From assembly GCA_035560235.1 (NCBI GenBank), contig DATMAG010000110.1, positions 1-42,007 of the forward strand: a stretch of 42,007 nt of DNA, written 5' to 3'. This DNA is from DASRDU01 sp035560235. Lineage in GTDB: Bacteria > Acidobacteriota > Blastocatellia > RBC074. The notes below the pieces were generated by a model. The model had not been told where the DNA came from, made no database searches, and was given only the letters and a program-made list of their open reading frames with translations. This document shows positions 9,896-18,790 of the stretch, in pieces (within the stretch, counting starts at the first letter, position 1; each line of letters opens with the position of its first letter). A program made the position numbers and the translations under genes.

Positions 9896-10772
9896 ATGAA
9901 GCATCAAATGCCTGCTTCAGAAGCGCTCGACCGTTTTGAATATGCACTGACTGACTGCGTCCCGCCGCTCGCGCACATCGAAGCGATCAGTGCTGAAGAG
10001 ATCGCCGTGCGCGGCGACGAACGTTTCGTGATTGTCAAAAGCGAGTCGGAGCCGGAAGCGCACACGCTGATTTCGCCCGACATCTGCCTCTGCGATGACT
10101 GCCTGCGCGAACTTTGCGATCCGCGTGACCGGCGTTATCGCTATCCGTTCATCAACTGCACCAGCCGGGGCCCGCGCTTCACGATCATCCGCGACATTCC
10201 TTACGACCGCCCGCAGACGTGGACGCAGGCGAATCTGCCGCTGCTCAGCCGCTGCTCAGCCGCAGTGGCGCGCCACTGCAGCATCATCACGCGCACATCG
10301 CCGGAGTGATGGCTGAGAATGGTCCCGACAATCAGCCGGTGATCGGCTTTGCCTTTGATGGCACGGGCTACGGTGACGACGGGGCAATCCGGGGCGGCGA
10401 GGTGATGCTTGCCGATTACGCCGGTTTCAGGCGCGCAGCACGAAACCGACAGCTATGCGTTCGCGCTTTCGTCCGATGAACCGGTGCAGATTGACGCCGC
10501 GCCCCTGATTCGCGCCGTCGCGGCAGATGTGCTCTCCGGTGTGGCCGTGCCGGTGATCGCATCGCGCTTTCACAACGCGGTGGCCGGAATCATTCTGCAA
10601 CTCGCGCTGACGCTGCGCGAACGCGAAAAGCTCAGTCAGGTGGCGCTGATGCGGCGGCGTCTTTCAGAACGTGACGCTGCCTGCGAAAACCGCGTGCGAA
10701 CTGCGCCGCGCCGGTTTCACTGCTCCTGATGACGAGGTGAATGAGGCAGACATTCCGGCAGGGTCTGTTATC
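9896..10772 (+). pseudogene. hypF: Decayed hypF (carbamoyltransferase, hydrogenase maturation)
   Basis: Intact HypF has about 750 residues: acylphosphatase, zinc fingers, YrdC-like and Kae1-like domains. Here only pieces remain. 9896-10240 (frame 2) keeps the end of the acylphosphatase domain and the first zinc finger (PDICLCDDCLRELCDP, YRYPFINCT). The CGPRF cysteine there is Arg (SRGPRF). Frame 1 then jumps to the Kae1-like part (HHHAHIAGVMAENG, FDGTGYGDDGAI), with Trp to Arg in the WGGE motif. Frame 2 resumes with APLIRAVAADVLSG and RFHNAVAGIILQLA. Frame 3 ends with GGVFQNVTLPAKTACELRRAGF. An internal deletion has removed the second zinc finger and YrdC-like domain, and there are at least three frame changes. 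No hydrogenase or other hyp gene is nearby. Confidence 0.85.
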
Positions 10773-10870
10773 TGGCACGCTGATGAAGACCTGCCCTGTC
10801 CCGCTGTCATCAATTGCAACTCAGTGAATGCGCTGACGCCTCAGGAAACTCGTGGAAGAATCGCTGCAGA

Positions 10871-10901
10871 AAAAAAAGCAGGCCGTTCGGCCTGCTTTTT
10901 G
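10871..10901 (-). terminator. Rho-independent terminator of tRNA-Ala (works on both strands)
   Basis: The stem GCAGGCC/GGCCTGC (10879-10885, 10890-10896) with loop GTTC is flanked by eight A (10871-10878) and five T (10897-10901). Read on the minus strand it follows tRNA-Ala and ends in eight U. Read on the plus strand it follows the hypF remnant. Confidence 0.88.
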
Positions 10902-10919
10902 ATTGCCTGAAAATTCTGA

Positions 10920-10992
<73 letters not shown>

Positions 10993-11331
10993 GAAAGCGA
11001 AGCGCGATCTTACCTGCCTGATTTCAGGCTGTCAAGGATGTGCTTTCTGTCGCCTGCGGCTGAGCTTTCTGCAGGCAGGGAGATTAAATTCGCGGCGAAG
11101 TTCAGCCGCGATCAACATAGTGATTGACAAGCGCGGCTCAACCGTGTCAATTTTCCAGCTGTCAATGGACTGAAAAAACTCTTCCGAAGATGTGGCGCGA
11201 CAGCTCTTCACAACTGGTCAGTCGCGGCGCACATCAGACACAAGCAGGTTTGGAGCGGCCCCTCTCGCAAGCCCGATTCGAAGTCCTGAAATCAATTAAC
11301 TTTGACATTTCAGCCCCACTCCTGGCCGTCA
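10993..11331. other. Intergenic region between tRNA-Ala and the diguanylate cyclase
   Basis: No gene is supported here. Two TTGACA-like boxes occur on the plus strand (near 11125 and at 11303), but neither has a convincing -10 at the right distance. The tRNA-Ala promoter should lie just right of 10993. Confidence 0.4.
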
Positions 11332-13197
11332 ATGCAACGGAAATTCGACTGGTCTGCCCGGGTTCTCAACATCCGCAATAAAATCCTGCTCGGCACGGTG
11401 CTGCTGCTGAGCGCCATGCTGATTGTCGCCGCGCTGCTGGCGAACGGACTGCGCACGCTCAGCGAAGCGCTGCGCTGGCACGAACGCGCGGGCGAAATCA
11501 CTGCACACCTTACCAGTCTCGACCGCCTGACCGGCGAAATCGAAGCTGCCCTGCACGACGAAACGGACAACGCCGCACGCCTGCAGGCGCTGCTTCCGCG
11601 CTTTACGGCAAAGGATGGCATTGCAGCGGAACTGGCGCGGCTCAGTGAACTGTTTGAAGGCGACAGCGCACAGATGGCGCGGCTGGACCAGCTCAGACGC
11701 AGAACCGAAATCAATCGCTGGCGCACGCTGCTCAGTGCAGGCGACGCGGGCAGCAGTGATCGTCGCCGGGCGGTTGAAGAGATTCGCGCCGCGCTTGAGG
11801 AGATTGAACTCGCGCACGCCAGAGCAGTGGCCAGAGCGCGGAGTGAAATCGAAGGGCTGAGCAACACGCTGATTATAAATGTGGCCATTCTCTGCCTGCT
11901 GGTGATTGCAATTACCATTGTTGCCAGCCAGCGGCTCGTGCGCCGACTCGTTGATCCAGTCAATCAGATGATGCTCGCGGCTGAACGGCTGATGCTCGGC
12001 GATCTCGCGCCGCGCGTTGAAGAGCGCACCGGCGATGAAATCGGACAACTGGCGCGAACCTTCAACCGGATGGCCGAGCGCATTGCCGAACGCGAGAAAG
12101 CGATTCTCGCGCGCAACCAGGAGCTGGATGAGCTGCACGACTTCAACGCGCTCCTGCAGACTTCGGCCTCAGAAGAAGAGATTCACCGCGCGCTGCTGCA
12201 GAAGGTGCGAACGCTCGAACTGAGCCAGGCCATCATTCTCAACCGGCAGAATGAAGACAACACGCTTGCGGTTGCCGGTTCGCTCAGCCCTCTGACTACT
12301 GCCTGCGACGATCACGGTTTTGATCCGGGCGCTGAGGCTGATCAGGCGCTGCAGGACTGGCAGCGGCTTCCGCTCTGTCGCGTTGTGCGTGCCGGTCGTG
12401 AAATAGTCGTGCCGGATGTGCGCAACGATCTGCTCTGCACTGACTGCCGCTTCAGGCAGAAGCGCGGGTCTTCGTTCTGTATGCCGATTACTGCCGGTGG
12501 CCGGACTATCGGCGCGCTGCATCTGGCCAGTCCGAAGACCGAGTACTGGACGACCGAAAGGCAGCGGCTGGTCAAGGCGCTCGTGGATCAGGCTGCGCCG
12601 ACGATCAACAATCTGCGGCTGATGAAGACGCTCGAAGACCGCACGCTGATGGATGAACACACGCGGGTTTATAACCGCCGCTACCTCGACGATTACCTCA
12701 AACAGCAGATCGGGCTGGCGCGGCGGCAGGAATTTCCGGTCAGCGTGATGATGCTCGACATTGATCATTTCAAGAAACTCAACGACCGTTACGGCCACGA
12801 AGCCGGTGACATCGTGCTGCGCCAGTTTGCGACGACCATCAAAAATTCGCTGCGCGAGGGCGAAATCATCGCGCGCTATGGCGGCGAGGAGTTCACCGTT
12901 GTGATGAACGGCACAGCGAAAGCCGCGCAGACGCTCGCGGAACGGCTGCGCCGCGCTGTCGCTGCGCTTTCATTCCCGCAGTTCGCACAGCAGGGCGAGG
13001 ACGTGCGCGTGACGATGAGCATCGGTATTGCCGAATTCCCGACCAACGGGCAGACGGTCGAGGACGTGCTCAAATCGGCTGACTTCGCGCTCTATCGCGC
13101 CAAGGACAGCGGGCGCAACTGCGTCAAGCTCGCCTCGCGCAGCCTGATGGCGATCAGGGGCGCTCAGATCAGCCGCGCCAGCGCCGGTTCCGAATAG
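11332..13197 (+). CDS. Membrane-bound diguanylate cyclase (HAMP-GAF-GGDEF)
   Basis: Makes cyclic di-GMP from two GTP in response to an unknown signal. From the ATG at 11332 the protein has about 621 residues (631 if the TTG at 11302 is used; neither has a strong ribosome-binding site). A first membrane segment at about 18-40 and a second at about 185-205 frame a roughly 140-residue helical sensor domain. HAMP (about 205-260), a short coiled coil, a GAF domain (about 270-430) and a C-terminal GGDEF domain follow. The active-site motif is RYGGEEF (GGEEF at 527-531 of the 631-residue form), so it should be active. The inhibitory site just before it reads REGE instead of RxxD, suggesting weak product inhibition. 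The uracil-DNA glycosylase gene follows 19 nt later. Confidence 0.93.
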   Translation: MQRKFDWSARVLNIRNKILLGTVLLLSAMLIVAALLANGLRTLSEALRWHERAGEITAHLTSLDRLTGEIEAALHDETDNAARLQALLPRFTAKDGIAAELARLSELFEGDSAQMARLDQLRRRTEINRWRTLLSAGDAGSSDRRRAVEEIRAALEEIELAHARAVARARSEIEGLSNTLIINVAILCLLVIAITIVASQRLVRRLVDPVNQMMLAAERLMLGDLAPRVEERTGDEIGQLARTFNRMAERIAEREKAILARNQELDELHDFNALLQTSASEEEIHRALLQKVRTLELSQAIILNRQNEDNTLAVAGSLSPLTTACDDHGFDPGAEADQALQDWQRLPLCRVVRAGREIVVPDVRNDLLCTDCRFRQKRGSSFCMPITAGGRTIGALHLASPKTEYWTTERQRLVKALVDQAAPTINNLRLMKTLEDRTLMDEHTRVYNRRYLDDYLKQQIGLARRQEFPVSVMMLDIDHFKKLNDRYGHEAGDIVLRQFATTIKNSLREGEIIARYGGEEFTVVMNGTAKAAQTLAERLRRAVAALSFPQFAQQGEDVRVTMSIGIAEFPTNGQTVEDVLKSADFALYRAKDSGRNCVKLASRSLMAIRGAQISRASAGSE

Positions 13198-13216
13198 AGA
13201 CAAACCGGGCACGGCT

Positions 13217-13897
13217 GTGATAAATCATGCAGCCATGCCCGGACGCAAAGGCGACAAACACAGCGGCAGCGACCTGCTCTTCGGTGATCTGTCAACCACT
13301 GAAACGCTCGAACACGCCGAAACCATCGCCGTCCCGCCCGATGATTCACTTGAGAAAATTCAGTCAGACCTGCGCCACACGCACACCTGCGGCGTGTGCA
13401 GGGATGGCATGCCGATTGTCTTTGGCATCGGCCCGACGAGGGCCGAAGTGATGCTGATTGGCGAAGGCCCCGGTGTTGATGACATCAAATCTGAACAGCC
13501 GTTTCAGGGGCAGGCCGGATTATTGCTGACGCGTATGCTTGCAGCCATCGGACTCTCACGCGCCGAGTGTTACATCTGCAACGTCATCAAATGCATTCCG
13601 CCGGGCGAGCGCAACTTCTCGGTCGAGGAGATCGAAGACTGCCGCCCGATTCTGCTGCGTCAGATTCTCGCCGTCAGTCCGCGCCTGATTGTCGCATTCG
13701 GCGCGCTCGCCGCGCAGACGCTGCTGCGCTCAAAGAAGACTATTTCAGAACTGCGCGGACAACGGTACACGCTAAGACTGAATGAACACGAGATCGCCGT
13801 CGTTCCGACCTTCAATCCGGCCTACCTGCTGCGCGTCGCTGAAAAGAAACGCGAAGCCTGGGAGGATTTGAAGATAGTCAGGGACTTCCTCAGATAA
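13217..13897 (+). CDS. Uracil-DNA glycosylase, family 4-like, probable Fe-S enzyme
   Basis: Base-excision repair enzyme that removes uracil from DNA. Of 226 residues, the first 45 are a variable extension; the GTG at 13217 or the ATG at 13235 may be the start. The core has GEGPG at 82-86, PFQGQAG at 95-101 and CNVIKCIPPGERN. Cysteines C58, C61, C126 and C142 are spaced like the four Fe-S ligands of thermophile family 4 enzymes. The second active-site motif reads PTFNPAYLL, with Asn (N200) where canonical enzymes have His (HPAYLL). Activity or specificity may therefore differ from textbook family 4. It follows the diguanylate cyclase by 19 nt, with no obvious functional link. Confidence 0.88.
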   Translation: MINHAAMPGRKGDKHSGSDLLFGDLSTTETLEHAETIAVPPDDSLEKIQSDLRHTHTCGVCRDGMPIVFGIGPTRAEVMLIGEGPGVDDIKSEQPFQGQAGLLLTRMLAAIGLSRAECYICNVIKCIPPGERNFSVEEIEDCRPILLRQILAVSPRLIVAFGALAAQTLLRSKKTISELRGQRYTLRLNEHEIAVVPTFNPAYLLRVAEKKREAWEDLKIVRDFLR

Positions 13898-14205
13898 GCT
13901 CGACTCAAAGCCGGAAAAACAAAAGGGAGAGGCGCGTGTCCTCTCGGATAATCAAGATGCAGATCAAGCCTGGTGTAAGCGGGCGCAAAGCGACCGCTTC
14001 TGAGTTCAAGCTTGCTGCTGGAAGTCAGATTATCAATATCCACCGTCCTGAACGGCGCGACATTGGTTTTGGTCGGATCACCGAACATCGAGAAATGGAA
14101 CGCGGATGATACTGATGCGCCGGCTCAGCGCTGATTGATCTGTCTTCATCAGCCACGATCTGTTGTATCCGTGTTCTGTTTATGGCTGAAGAATGGAACG
14201 CGGAT
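13898..14205. other. Intergenic region with a possible minus-strand remnant
   Basis: A minus-strand reading frame (14088 to about 13900) contains FGDPTKTNVAPFR and GRFAPAYTRLDLHLDYPRG, which looks protein-like but is not recognised. A direct repeat ATGGAACGCGGAT occurs at about 14095 and 14192. No intact gene is supported. Confidence 0.35.
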
Positions 14206-14586
14206 TCAGCGCGGCCTGATGGCAATAACGGTGTGCTGTCGGTTTTTGCGAAAGCGATTGACGATTTCACCGACCCGTTTCTTCCAGCCGTATTTCTGTC
14301 GCAGCAGCTCCTGACCGTGTTCAGCCTCGGCCTCATCGAGGATCCGCGCTTCGGCGTCCATCCATTCGCCCTTCAAATTGCCGCGCATGTCGCAGGGCGC
14401 AATTCGCACGTGCGGATTGTGGCGAATGCGTTTCACCTTCCACGCATCCGAGAGCGTGTAGATGAAAAACGCTCCGTTCTCTTCGGCAAACCAGAGCGGC
14501 GTGCGAACGGCCTGGCCATTTTTGCGAAAGCTTTCAAGGTTCAGGTACTGCTGCCCGGCAAATTGCGCGAGTTGCTGATTGTTCAT
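14206..14586 (-). CDS. PPOX-class, F420-type oxidoreductase (split-barrel flavoprotein)
   Basis: Small FMN/F420-binding split-barrel protein of 126 residues. The pattern QYLNLESFRKNGQAVRTPLWF, then a KVKRIRHNPHVRIAPCD strand and a WKKR tail, fits the PPOX F420-dependent subfamily described from actinobacteria (TIGR03666-like). Such proteins reduce small molecules, but the substrate cannot be read from sequence. The start ATG at 14586 overlaps the stop of the upstream MscS gene as ATGA, so the two are translationally coupled. It is the last gene of that pair. Confidence 0.82.
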   Translation of the reverse strand: MNNQQLAQFAGQQYLNLESFRKNGQAVRTPLWFAEENGAFFIYTLSDAWKVKRIRHNPHVRIAPCDMRGNLKGEWMDAEARILDEAEAEHGQELLRQKYGWKKRVGEIVNRFRKNRQHTVIAIRPR

Positions 14587-15758
14587 GGGTGCCTCGGTAG
14601 AGTTGCAGGTTCGTGGCCGGGCAGTAAGGGCGGCCCGGCAGGAACTCTGATGCCTTCGCGGTCGAAGGCGAGTTTGATGCGGCGGCGCAGTTCGCGCGCG
14701 ATTTCGGCCTGCTTTGCCGGAGCGGTTTTCACTGTCAGGCGCAAAGTGACGCCTGTGCCGGTGGCTTTGTCAACGCCGAGCATTGACGGTTCTTCGGTGA
14801 TCTCATCCGGTCGCTCCTGCCGGAACTGCGTGGCGGTTGCCAGCATCACCTGCATCGCGCGGTCAATGTCGGCGCTGTAATCAATCTCGACATCCAGGAC
14901 GGCGCGCGACCAGTCCCGCGAGAGATTCGAGACAGTTGTGATGCTGCCGTTCGGGATCGTTGTCAACGCTCCGTCGAGGCTGCGAATGCGCGTGACGCGC
15001 AGGGTCAGACGTTCGACCGTGCCGGTGGTGTCGCCGATTTTGACGGCATCGCCCACGTCGTACTGTTCTTCGAGCAGAATCAGAAAGCCCGCGAAAATAT
15101 CCTTCACCAGACTCTGCGCGCCGAAGCCGACAGCGATCCCGACAATCCCCGCGCTCGCCAGAATCGGCGTGATGCTGAGTCCGATCTGTGAAAGCAGCAC
15201 CAGCGCGCCGATGAACATAATCACGGCCTGCATCACGCCGCGCGAAATTGACGAGAGCGTGCGCGTTCGCCGCCTGACCAGCGCCGCCTTCTCGCCTGTG
15301 ATGCGCTGCTCGAAAAGTTCAAAGCCCGTTCTGATCAGCGCCGACGTGAAGCGCATCAGAAAGATCGTGACCACAATAATCAGAATGGCCGGAATGCCCG
15401 TTCTGACCAGAAACTCATTGGCCTCGCGCAAAATGGTCAGCAGTTTGTCGCGATCCGACCTGCTTTCGCGCAGCAGATTGAGAATGAAGATCAGCAGCGC
15501 CAGCCAGACCACAGTGCGCAGCGCCTTCGCGCTCCAGTCAATGACCAGTCGCCTGACCGTTGGCGTCTGACCTGCTCCGGCCTTCTCCGTCTCAAGCTCC
15601 AGCCGTTGCAGCGCCCATCGTCTGAATCGGCCTGCCGCCAGGTGCAGCGCCCACGCCAGCACAACCGCCGCCAGCGGCACGACGAGCGCCCGCGTCGCCA
15701 GCAGACTGATGAGTTGTTCCACCCAGGATGGATTCTGAAGCAGCAGGATCGGTTTCAT
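14583..15758 (-). CDS. Small-conductance mechanosensitive channel (MscS family)
   Basis: Tension-gated inner-membrane channel that protects against hypo-osmotic shock. From the ATG at 15758 it has 391 residues; the open frame continues to 15800 but the extra residues look non-conserved. About four membrane segments lead to the pore helix signature ILASAGIVGIAVGFGAQSLVKD. The beta domain follows (YDVGDAVKIGDTTGTVERLTLRVTRIR, TIPNGSI) and then a C-terminal alpha/beta domain. There are more N-terminal helices than in E. coli MscS, as in YbdG/YnaI-like members. The stop overlaps the start of the PPOX gene by 4 nt. Confidence 0.93.
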   Translation of the reverse strand: MKPILLLQNPSWVEQLISLLATRALVVPLAAVVLAWALHLAAGRFRRWALQRLELETEKAGAGQTPTVRRLVIDWSAKALRTVVWLALLIFILNLLRESRSDRDKLLTILREANEFLVRTGIPAILIIVVTIFLMRFTSALIRTGFELFEQRITGEKAALVRRRTRTLSSISRGVMQAVIMFIGALVLLSQIGLSITPILASAGIVGIAVGFGAQSLVKDIFAGFLILLEEQYDVGDAVKIGDTTGTVERLTLRVTRIRSLDGALTTIPNGSITTVSNLSRDWSRAVLDVEIDYSADIDRAMQVMLATATQFRQERPDEITEEPSMLGVDKATGTGVTLRLTVKTAPAKQAEIARELRRRIKLAFDREGIRVPAGPPLLPGHEPATLPRHP

Positions 15759-15936
15759 CCGGCATATTACAAACCAGATGAGACAGGCGCGCAACGACAC
15801 CGGAATACTTTATTGACACTGCTTTCGCGCCCGTGCTAGATTCGCGCCGTTTTCAGGCCCTTCCTTCAACCCTGGCACAAAAGCCCTGACCATTTTGTTT
15901 CAGCCTTCAGCCCTGACTTCAGGACATTTGAAGCGT

Positions 15937-17088
15937 ATGCCGAATATTGACGAACTGCTGGCAATCGCCTGCCGCGAAGGCGCTTCGGATCTGCATCTCA
16001 AGGCCGGAGTCTATCCGTTCATTCGCGTTTCCGGCGAACTCAAACCGGTCATGGACTGGCCGCGCCTGACTCAGGAAGAGACGCTGACGATGGCCTTCAC
16101 GATCATGTCCAATCGGCAGAAGCAGCGGTTCAAGGAGAACGCCGAGATTGATGTCTCTTACGGCGTGCCGGGTCTGGGCCGCTTTCGCTGCAACATCTTT
16201 CAGCAGCGCGGCAGCGTCGGGCTGGTGATTCGCGTCATTCCGACGCTCGTCAAAACGGTGGATGAACTGCGCCTGCCGAGGGTGATCGAACGGATTGCCG
16301 AAGAGCGGCGCGGCCTGGTGCTGGTCACCGGCACCACCGGGTCAGGCAAATCAACCTCGCTCGCGGCCATCATCGAATACATCAATTCGACGCGCGGCGG
16401 CCACATCATCACCATCGAAGATCCGATTGAATTTCTGCACCGCGACAAACGTTCATTCATCACGCAGCGCGAAATTGAAGTCGACGCCACGAGCTTCGGC
16501 GCAGCGCTGCGCGGCGCGCTGCGTCAGGACCCGGATGTGATTCTGGTCGGTGAAATGCGCGATTATGAAACCATGGCGACCGCGCTGACCGCGGCTGAAA
16601 CCGGCCATCTGGTGCTTTCGACGCTGCACACGATTGATGCGACCGAAACCATTCAGCGCGTCGTCTCGACCTTCCCGCCGCACGAACAGCAGGGCGTTCG
16701 CCTGCAGCTTGCGAGCGTCCTCAAGGCTGTCATCTCACAGCGTCTGATTCGCGGGCTTGACGGCAGGGCGCGCGTCCCGGCTGTTGAAGTGCTGATCTCG
16801 ACGCCGTACATCCGCGACTGCATCATTCATCCCGAAAAGACCCGCCTGATTCGCGACGCCATCGCGCAGGGCCGGTCGCAATACGGCATGCAGACCTTCG
16901 ATCAGTCGCTCTTTGATCTGTTCTCGCATAACCTCATCAGCTACGAGGAAGCGCTGCACGGAGCCTCGAATGCCGATGAATTCAAACTCCAGGTGCAGGG
17001 CATCAGTTCCAGCGCCGAGGCGCAGCACGATCAGTTTCAGCCGAACCAACCAGTCGCCAGCCACGCCCGGCGCGGCGTGCAGAAGTAA
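15937..17088 (+). CDS. pilT: Twitching motility ATPase PilT
   Basis: Hexameric ATPase that drives type IV pilus retraction. The 383-residue product from the ATG at 15937 starts MPNIDELL, as usual for PilT. The open frame runs upstream to a TTG at 15895 without support. It has an N-terminal PAS-like domain with SDLHLKAG, Walker A GTTGSGKST at 132-140, Asp box EDPIEFLH at 161-168, Walker B DVILVGE at 200-206 and His box ETGHLVLSTLHT at 221-232. The tail is longer and Gln-rich. No other pilus gene is in the window. recX follows 11 nt later. Confidence 0.95.
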   Translation: MPNIDELLAIACREGASDLHLKAGVYPFIRVSGELKPVMDWPRLTQEETLTMAFTIMSNRQKQRFKENAEIDVSYGVPGLGRFRCNIFQQRGSVGLVIRVIPTLVKTVDELRLPRVIERIAEERRGLVLVTGTTGSGKSTSLAAIIEYINSTRGGHIITIEDPIEFLHRDKRSFITQREIEVDATSFGAALRGALRQDPDVILVGEMRDYETMATALTAAETGHLVLSTLHTIDATETIQRVVSTFPPHEQQGVRLQLASVLKAVISQRLIRGLDGRARVPAVEVLISTPYIRDCIIHPEKTRLIRDAIAQGRSQYGMQTFDQSLFDLFSHNLISYEEALHGASNADEFKLQVQGISSSAEAQHDQFQPNQPVASHARRGVQK

Positions 17089-17099
17089 GCTGCTCCTGC

Positions 17100-17621
17100 T
17101 TGACTCTGCCCCGGCACGCGCCTCACGATGCGACTGTGGAACAGACGCCGTATGAAAGAACGCTGGCCCGCGCCTTCCGCCTGCTTGCCGCAAAACCGCG
17201 CAGCGTGGCCGAACTGCGCGAACGCCTGCTTGAAAAGCCCTGGGCCGACGAAGCGACAGTTGACCGTGTCATCAGTCGCCTCAGCGAACTCGGCTATCTC
17301 GACGACACACAGTATGCCACTGGCTACGCCACCTCAAAGCTGACCACAAGGCCCCTGGGCCGCACCCGCCTGCGCCGCGACCTGCGCCGCAAAAAAGTCG
17401 CCTCAGAAGCCGCCGAACAGGCGCTCGATGAAGTCTATTCAGAACGCAGCGAAGAGGACCTGATAGACCAGGCCATCGCCAGAAGAGTACGCCTGAAAGG
17501 CCGCCCGCAAACCCGCGAAGAGACCAAGAAGCTCTTTGATTACCTGATGCGGCTTGGCTTCAGTTATGACCTTGTGTTACGAAAGGTGCGCGAAGCAGGT
17601 AAGCTGGAGGAAAGTGAATGA
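17100..17621 (+). CDS. recX: Regulatory protein RecX
   Basis: Modulator of RecA filaments in recombination and SOS. The 173-residue product is helical, with RecX repeats: LLAAKPRSVAELRERLLEK, RLSELGYLDDTQYATGYATSK and GRTRLRRDLRRKKV. The start is either the TTG at 17100 or the GTG at 17136; neither has a clear ribosome-binding site. The stop overlaps the next start as ATGA (17618-17621). The following ATPase/TOPRIM pair is therefore expressed from the recX message, although its composition looks foreign. Confidence 0.9.
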   Translation: MTLPRHAPHDATVEQTPYERTLARAFRLLAAKPRSVAELRERLLEKPWADEATVDRVISRLSELGYLDDTQYATGYATSKLTTRPLGRTRLRRDLRRKKVASEAAEQALDEVYSERSEEDLIDQAIARRVRLKGRPQTREETKKLFDYLMRLGFSYDLVLRKVREAGKLEESE

Positions 17622-18790
17622 GCGGGATGCGGTTTACTCAACTGGAACTTAAGAACTGGAAGAATTTTACTGATGTCACAGTGAAACTGGCTGGTCGCGT
17701 CTTCCTTGTTGGGCCGAATGCAACAGGCAAATCAAATTTTCTTGATGCTTTCCGATTTCTGCGTGATCTGGTGATTGAAGGTGGCGGTCTCAGCAAGGCA
17801 ATAGAATTACGTGATGGGATTGGTAAAGTACGATCACTCTTTGCCAGAAGGCAGCCAGCCATTTCCATCATGGCAGTAGTCCAGGAAAACTCGGGTGTCG
17901 GCTGGCGCTATGAACTTGAATTCAGTCATGAATCCATCAGAAATCCACGTCCGATTGTTGTTCGAGAGATTGTGCATCGCATCCTGAAAGATGGCAGCGA
18001 GGAGCGCATACTACGACGACCTGATACTGATGATGAGAAGGACAAGGAGCGTCTGACGCAGACAGCCATTCAGCAGGTCAATGCAAACCAGAATTTCCGA
18101 GAACTCGCCGACTTCTTCCGCGAAATTTCCTATCTCCATCTTGTCCCGCAACTGCTTAGGGAGGAACAGGCTCCAAGGGCAAACGGCATTGGCTTCGACC
18201 CCTTTGGACGTGATTTGCTTGATCGCATCAGACACACCGCAGTTCGTCAACAGAAAGCGCGCCTGCGCCGGATTGAAGAAGTTCTTAAAGTTGTTGTGCC
18301 TGAACTGAAGGAACTGCATTTGCAGGTTGATGAACAGGGTCGTCCGCATTTGCAGGGCAAGTTCCAGCACTGGCGTCCTCAGGGGGCTTATCAGAAGGAG
18401 ACACAGTTTTCTGACGGAACCCTGCGTTTGATTGGTCTGCTGTGGGCGCTGCAGGAACGGGCCGGGCCGTTATTGCTGGAAGAGCCTGAGCTTTCACTGC
18501 ATACAGCAATTGTCCGCCGCCTGGCTCCATTCATCTATCGTGCGCAAAAATCCGGCAATGGGCGGCAGGTAATTCTTTCCACACACAGTGAGCAACTGCT
18601 GGCTGATCCGGGGATCGCCCCTGAAGAGGTTCTGCTTGTACAGCCGACTCAGGAAGGCTCTGAAATAATCTCCGCGGTATCGGTTGGACAGATTATCAAA
18701 CTTATGGAGGCTGGGGTTCCGGCAAGTCAGGCTGTCCTGCCACGCACGGAGTTAAAGCAGATGAGCCTGCTGGACAGAGTACAGATATGA
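17618..18790 (+). CDS. OLD-like AAA/ABC ATPase (candidate defence ATPase)
   Basis: ATPase of 390 residues in the SMC/ABC-like AAA_15/AAA_21 group. It has Walker A GPNATGKS (32-39), FSDGTLR in the signature-like position (264-270), Walker B LLLEEPE (285-291) and a switch His in STHSEQ (H323). Residues 60-230 form a helical insertion. The start ATG at 17618 has GGAGG exactly 7 nt upstream and overlaps the recX stop. The next gene starts inside this gene's stop codon (ATGA). Such ATPases paired with a TOPRIM-like partner occur in anti-phage systems (split OLD, PARIS-type). The pairing supports that idea but does not prove it. The gene is visibly less GC-rich than its neighbours, which points to transfer. 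Confidence 0.85.
   Translation: MSGMRFTQLELKNWKNFTDVTVKLAGRVFLVGPNATGKSNFLDAFRFLRDLVIEGGGLSKAIELRDGIGKVRSLFARRQPAISIMAVVQENSGVGWRYELEFSHESIRNPRPIVVREIVHRILKDGSEERILRRPDTDDEKDKERLTQTAIQQVNANQNFRELADFFREISYLHLVPQLLREEQAPRANGIGFDPFGRDLLDRIRHTAVRQQKARLRRIEEVLKVVVPELKELHLQVDEQGRPHLQGKFQHWRPQGAYQKETQFSDGTLRLIGLLWALQERAGPLLLEEPELSLHTAIVRRLAPFIYRAQKSGNGRQVILSTHSEQLLADPGIAPEEVLLVQPTQEGSEIISAVSVGQIIKLMEAGVPASQAVLPRTELKQMSLLDRVQI

Noticed and set aside
15895..15936. Longer PilT start at TTG 15895
   Set aside because: PilT proteins begin at the MPNIDELL-like sequence, and there is no ribosome-binding site for the TTG.
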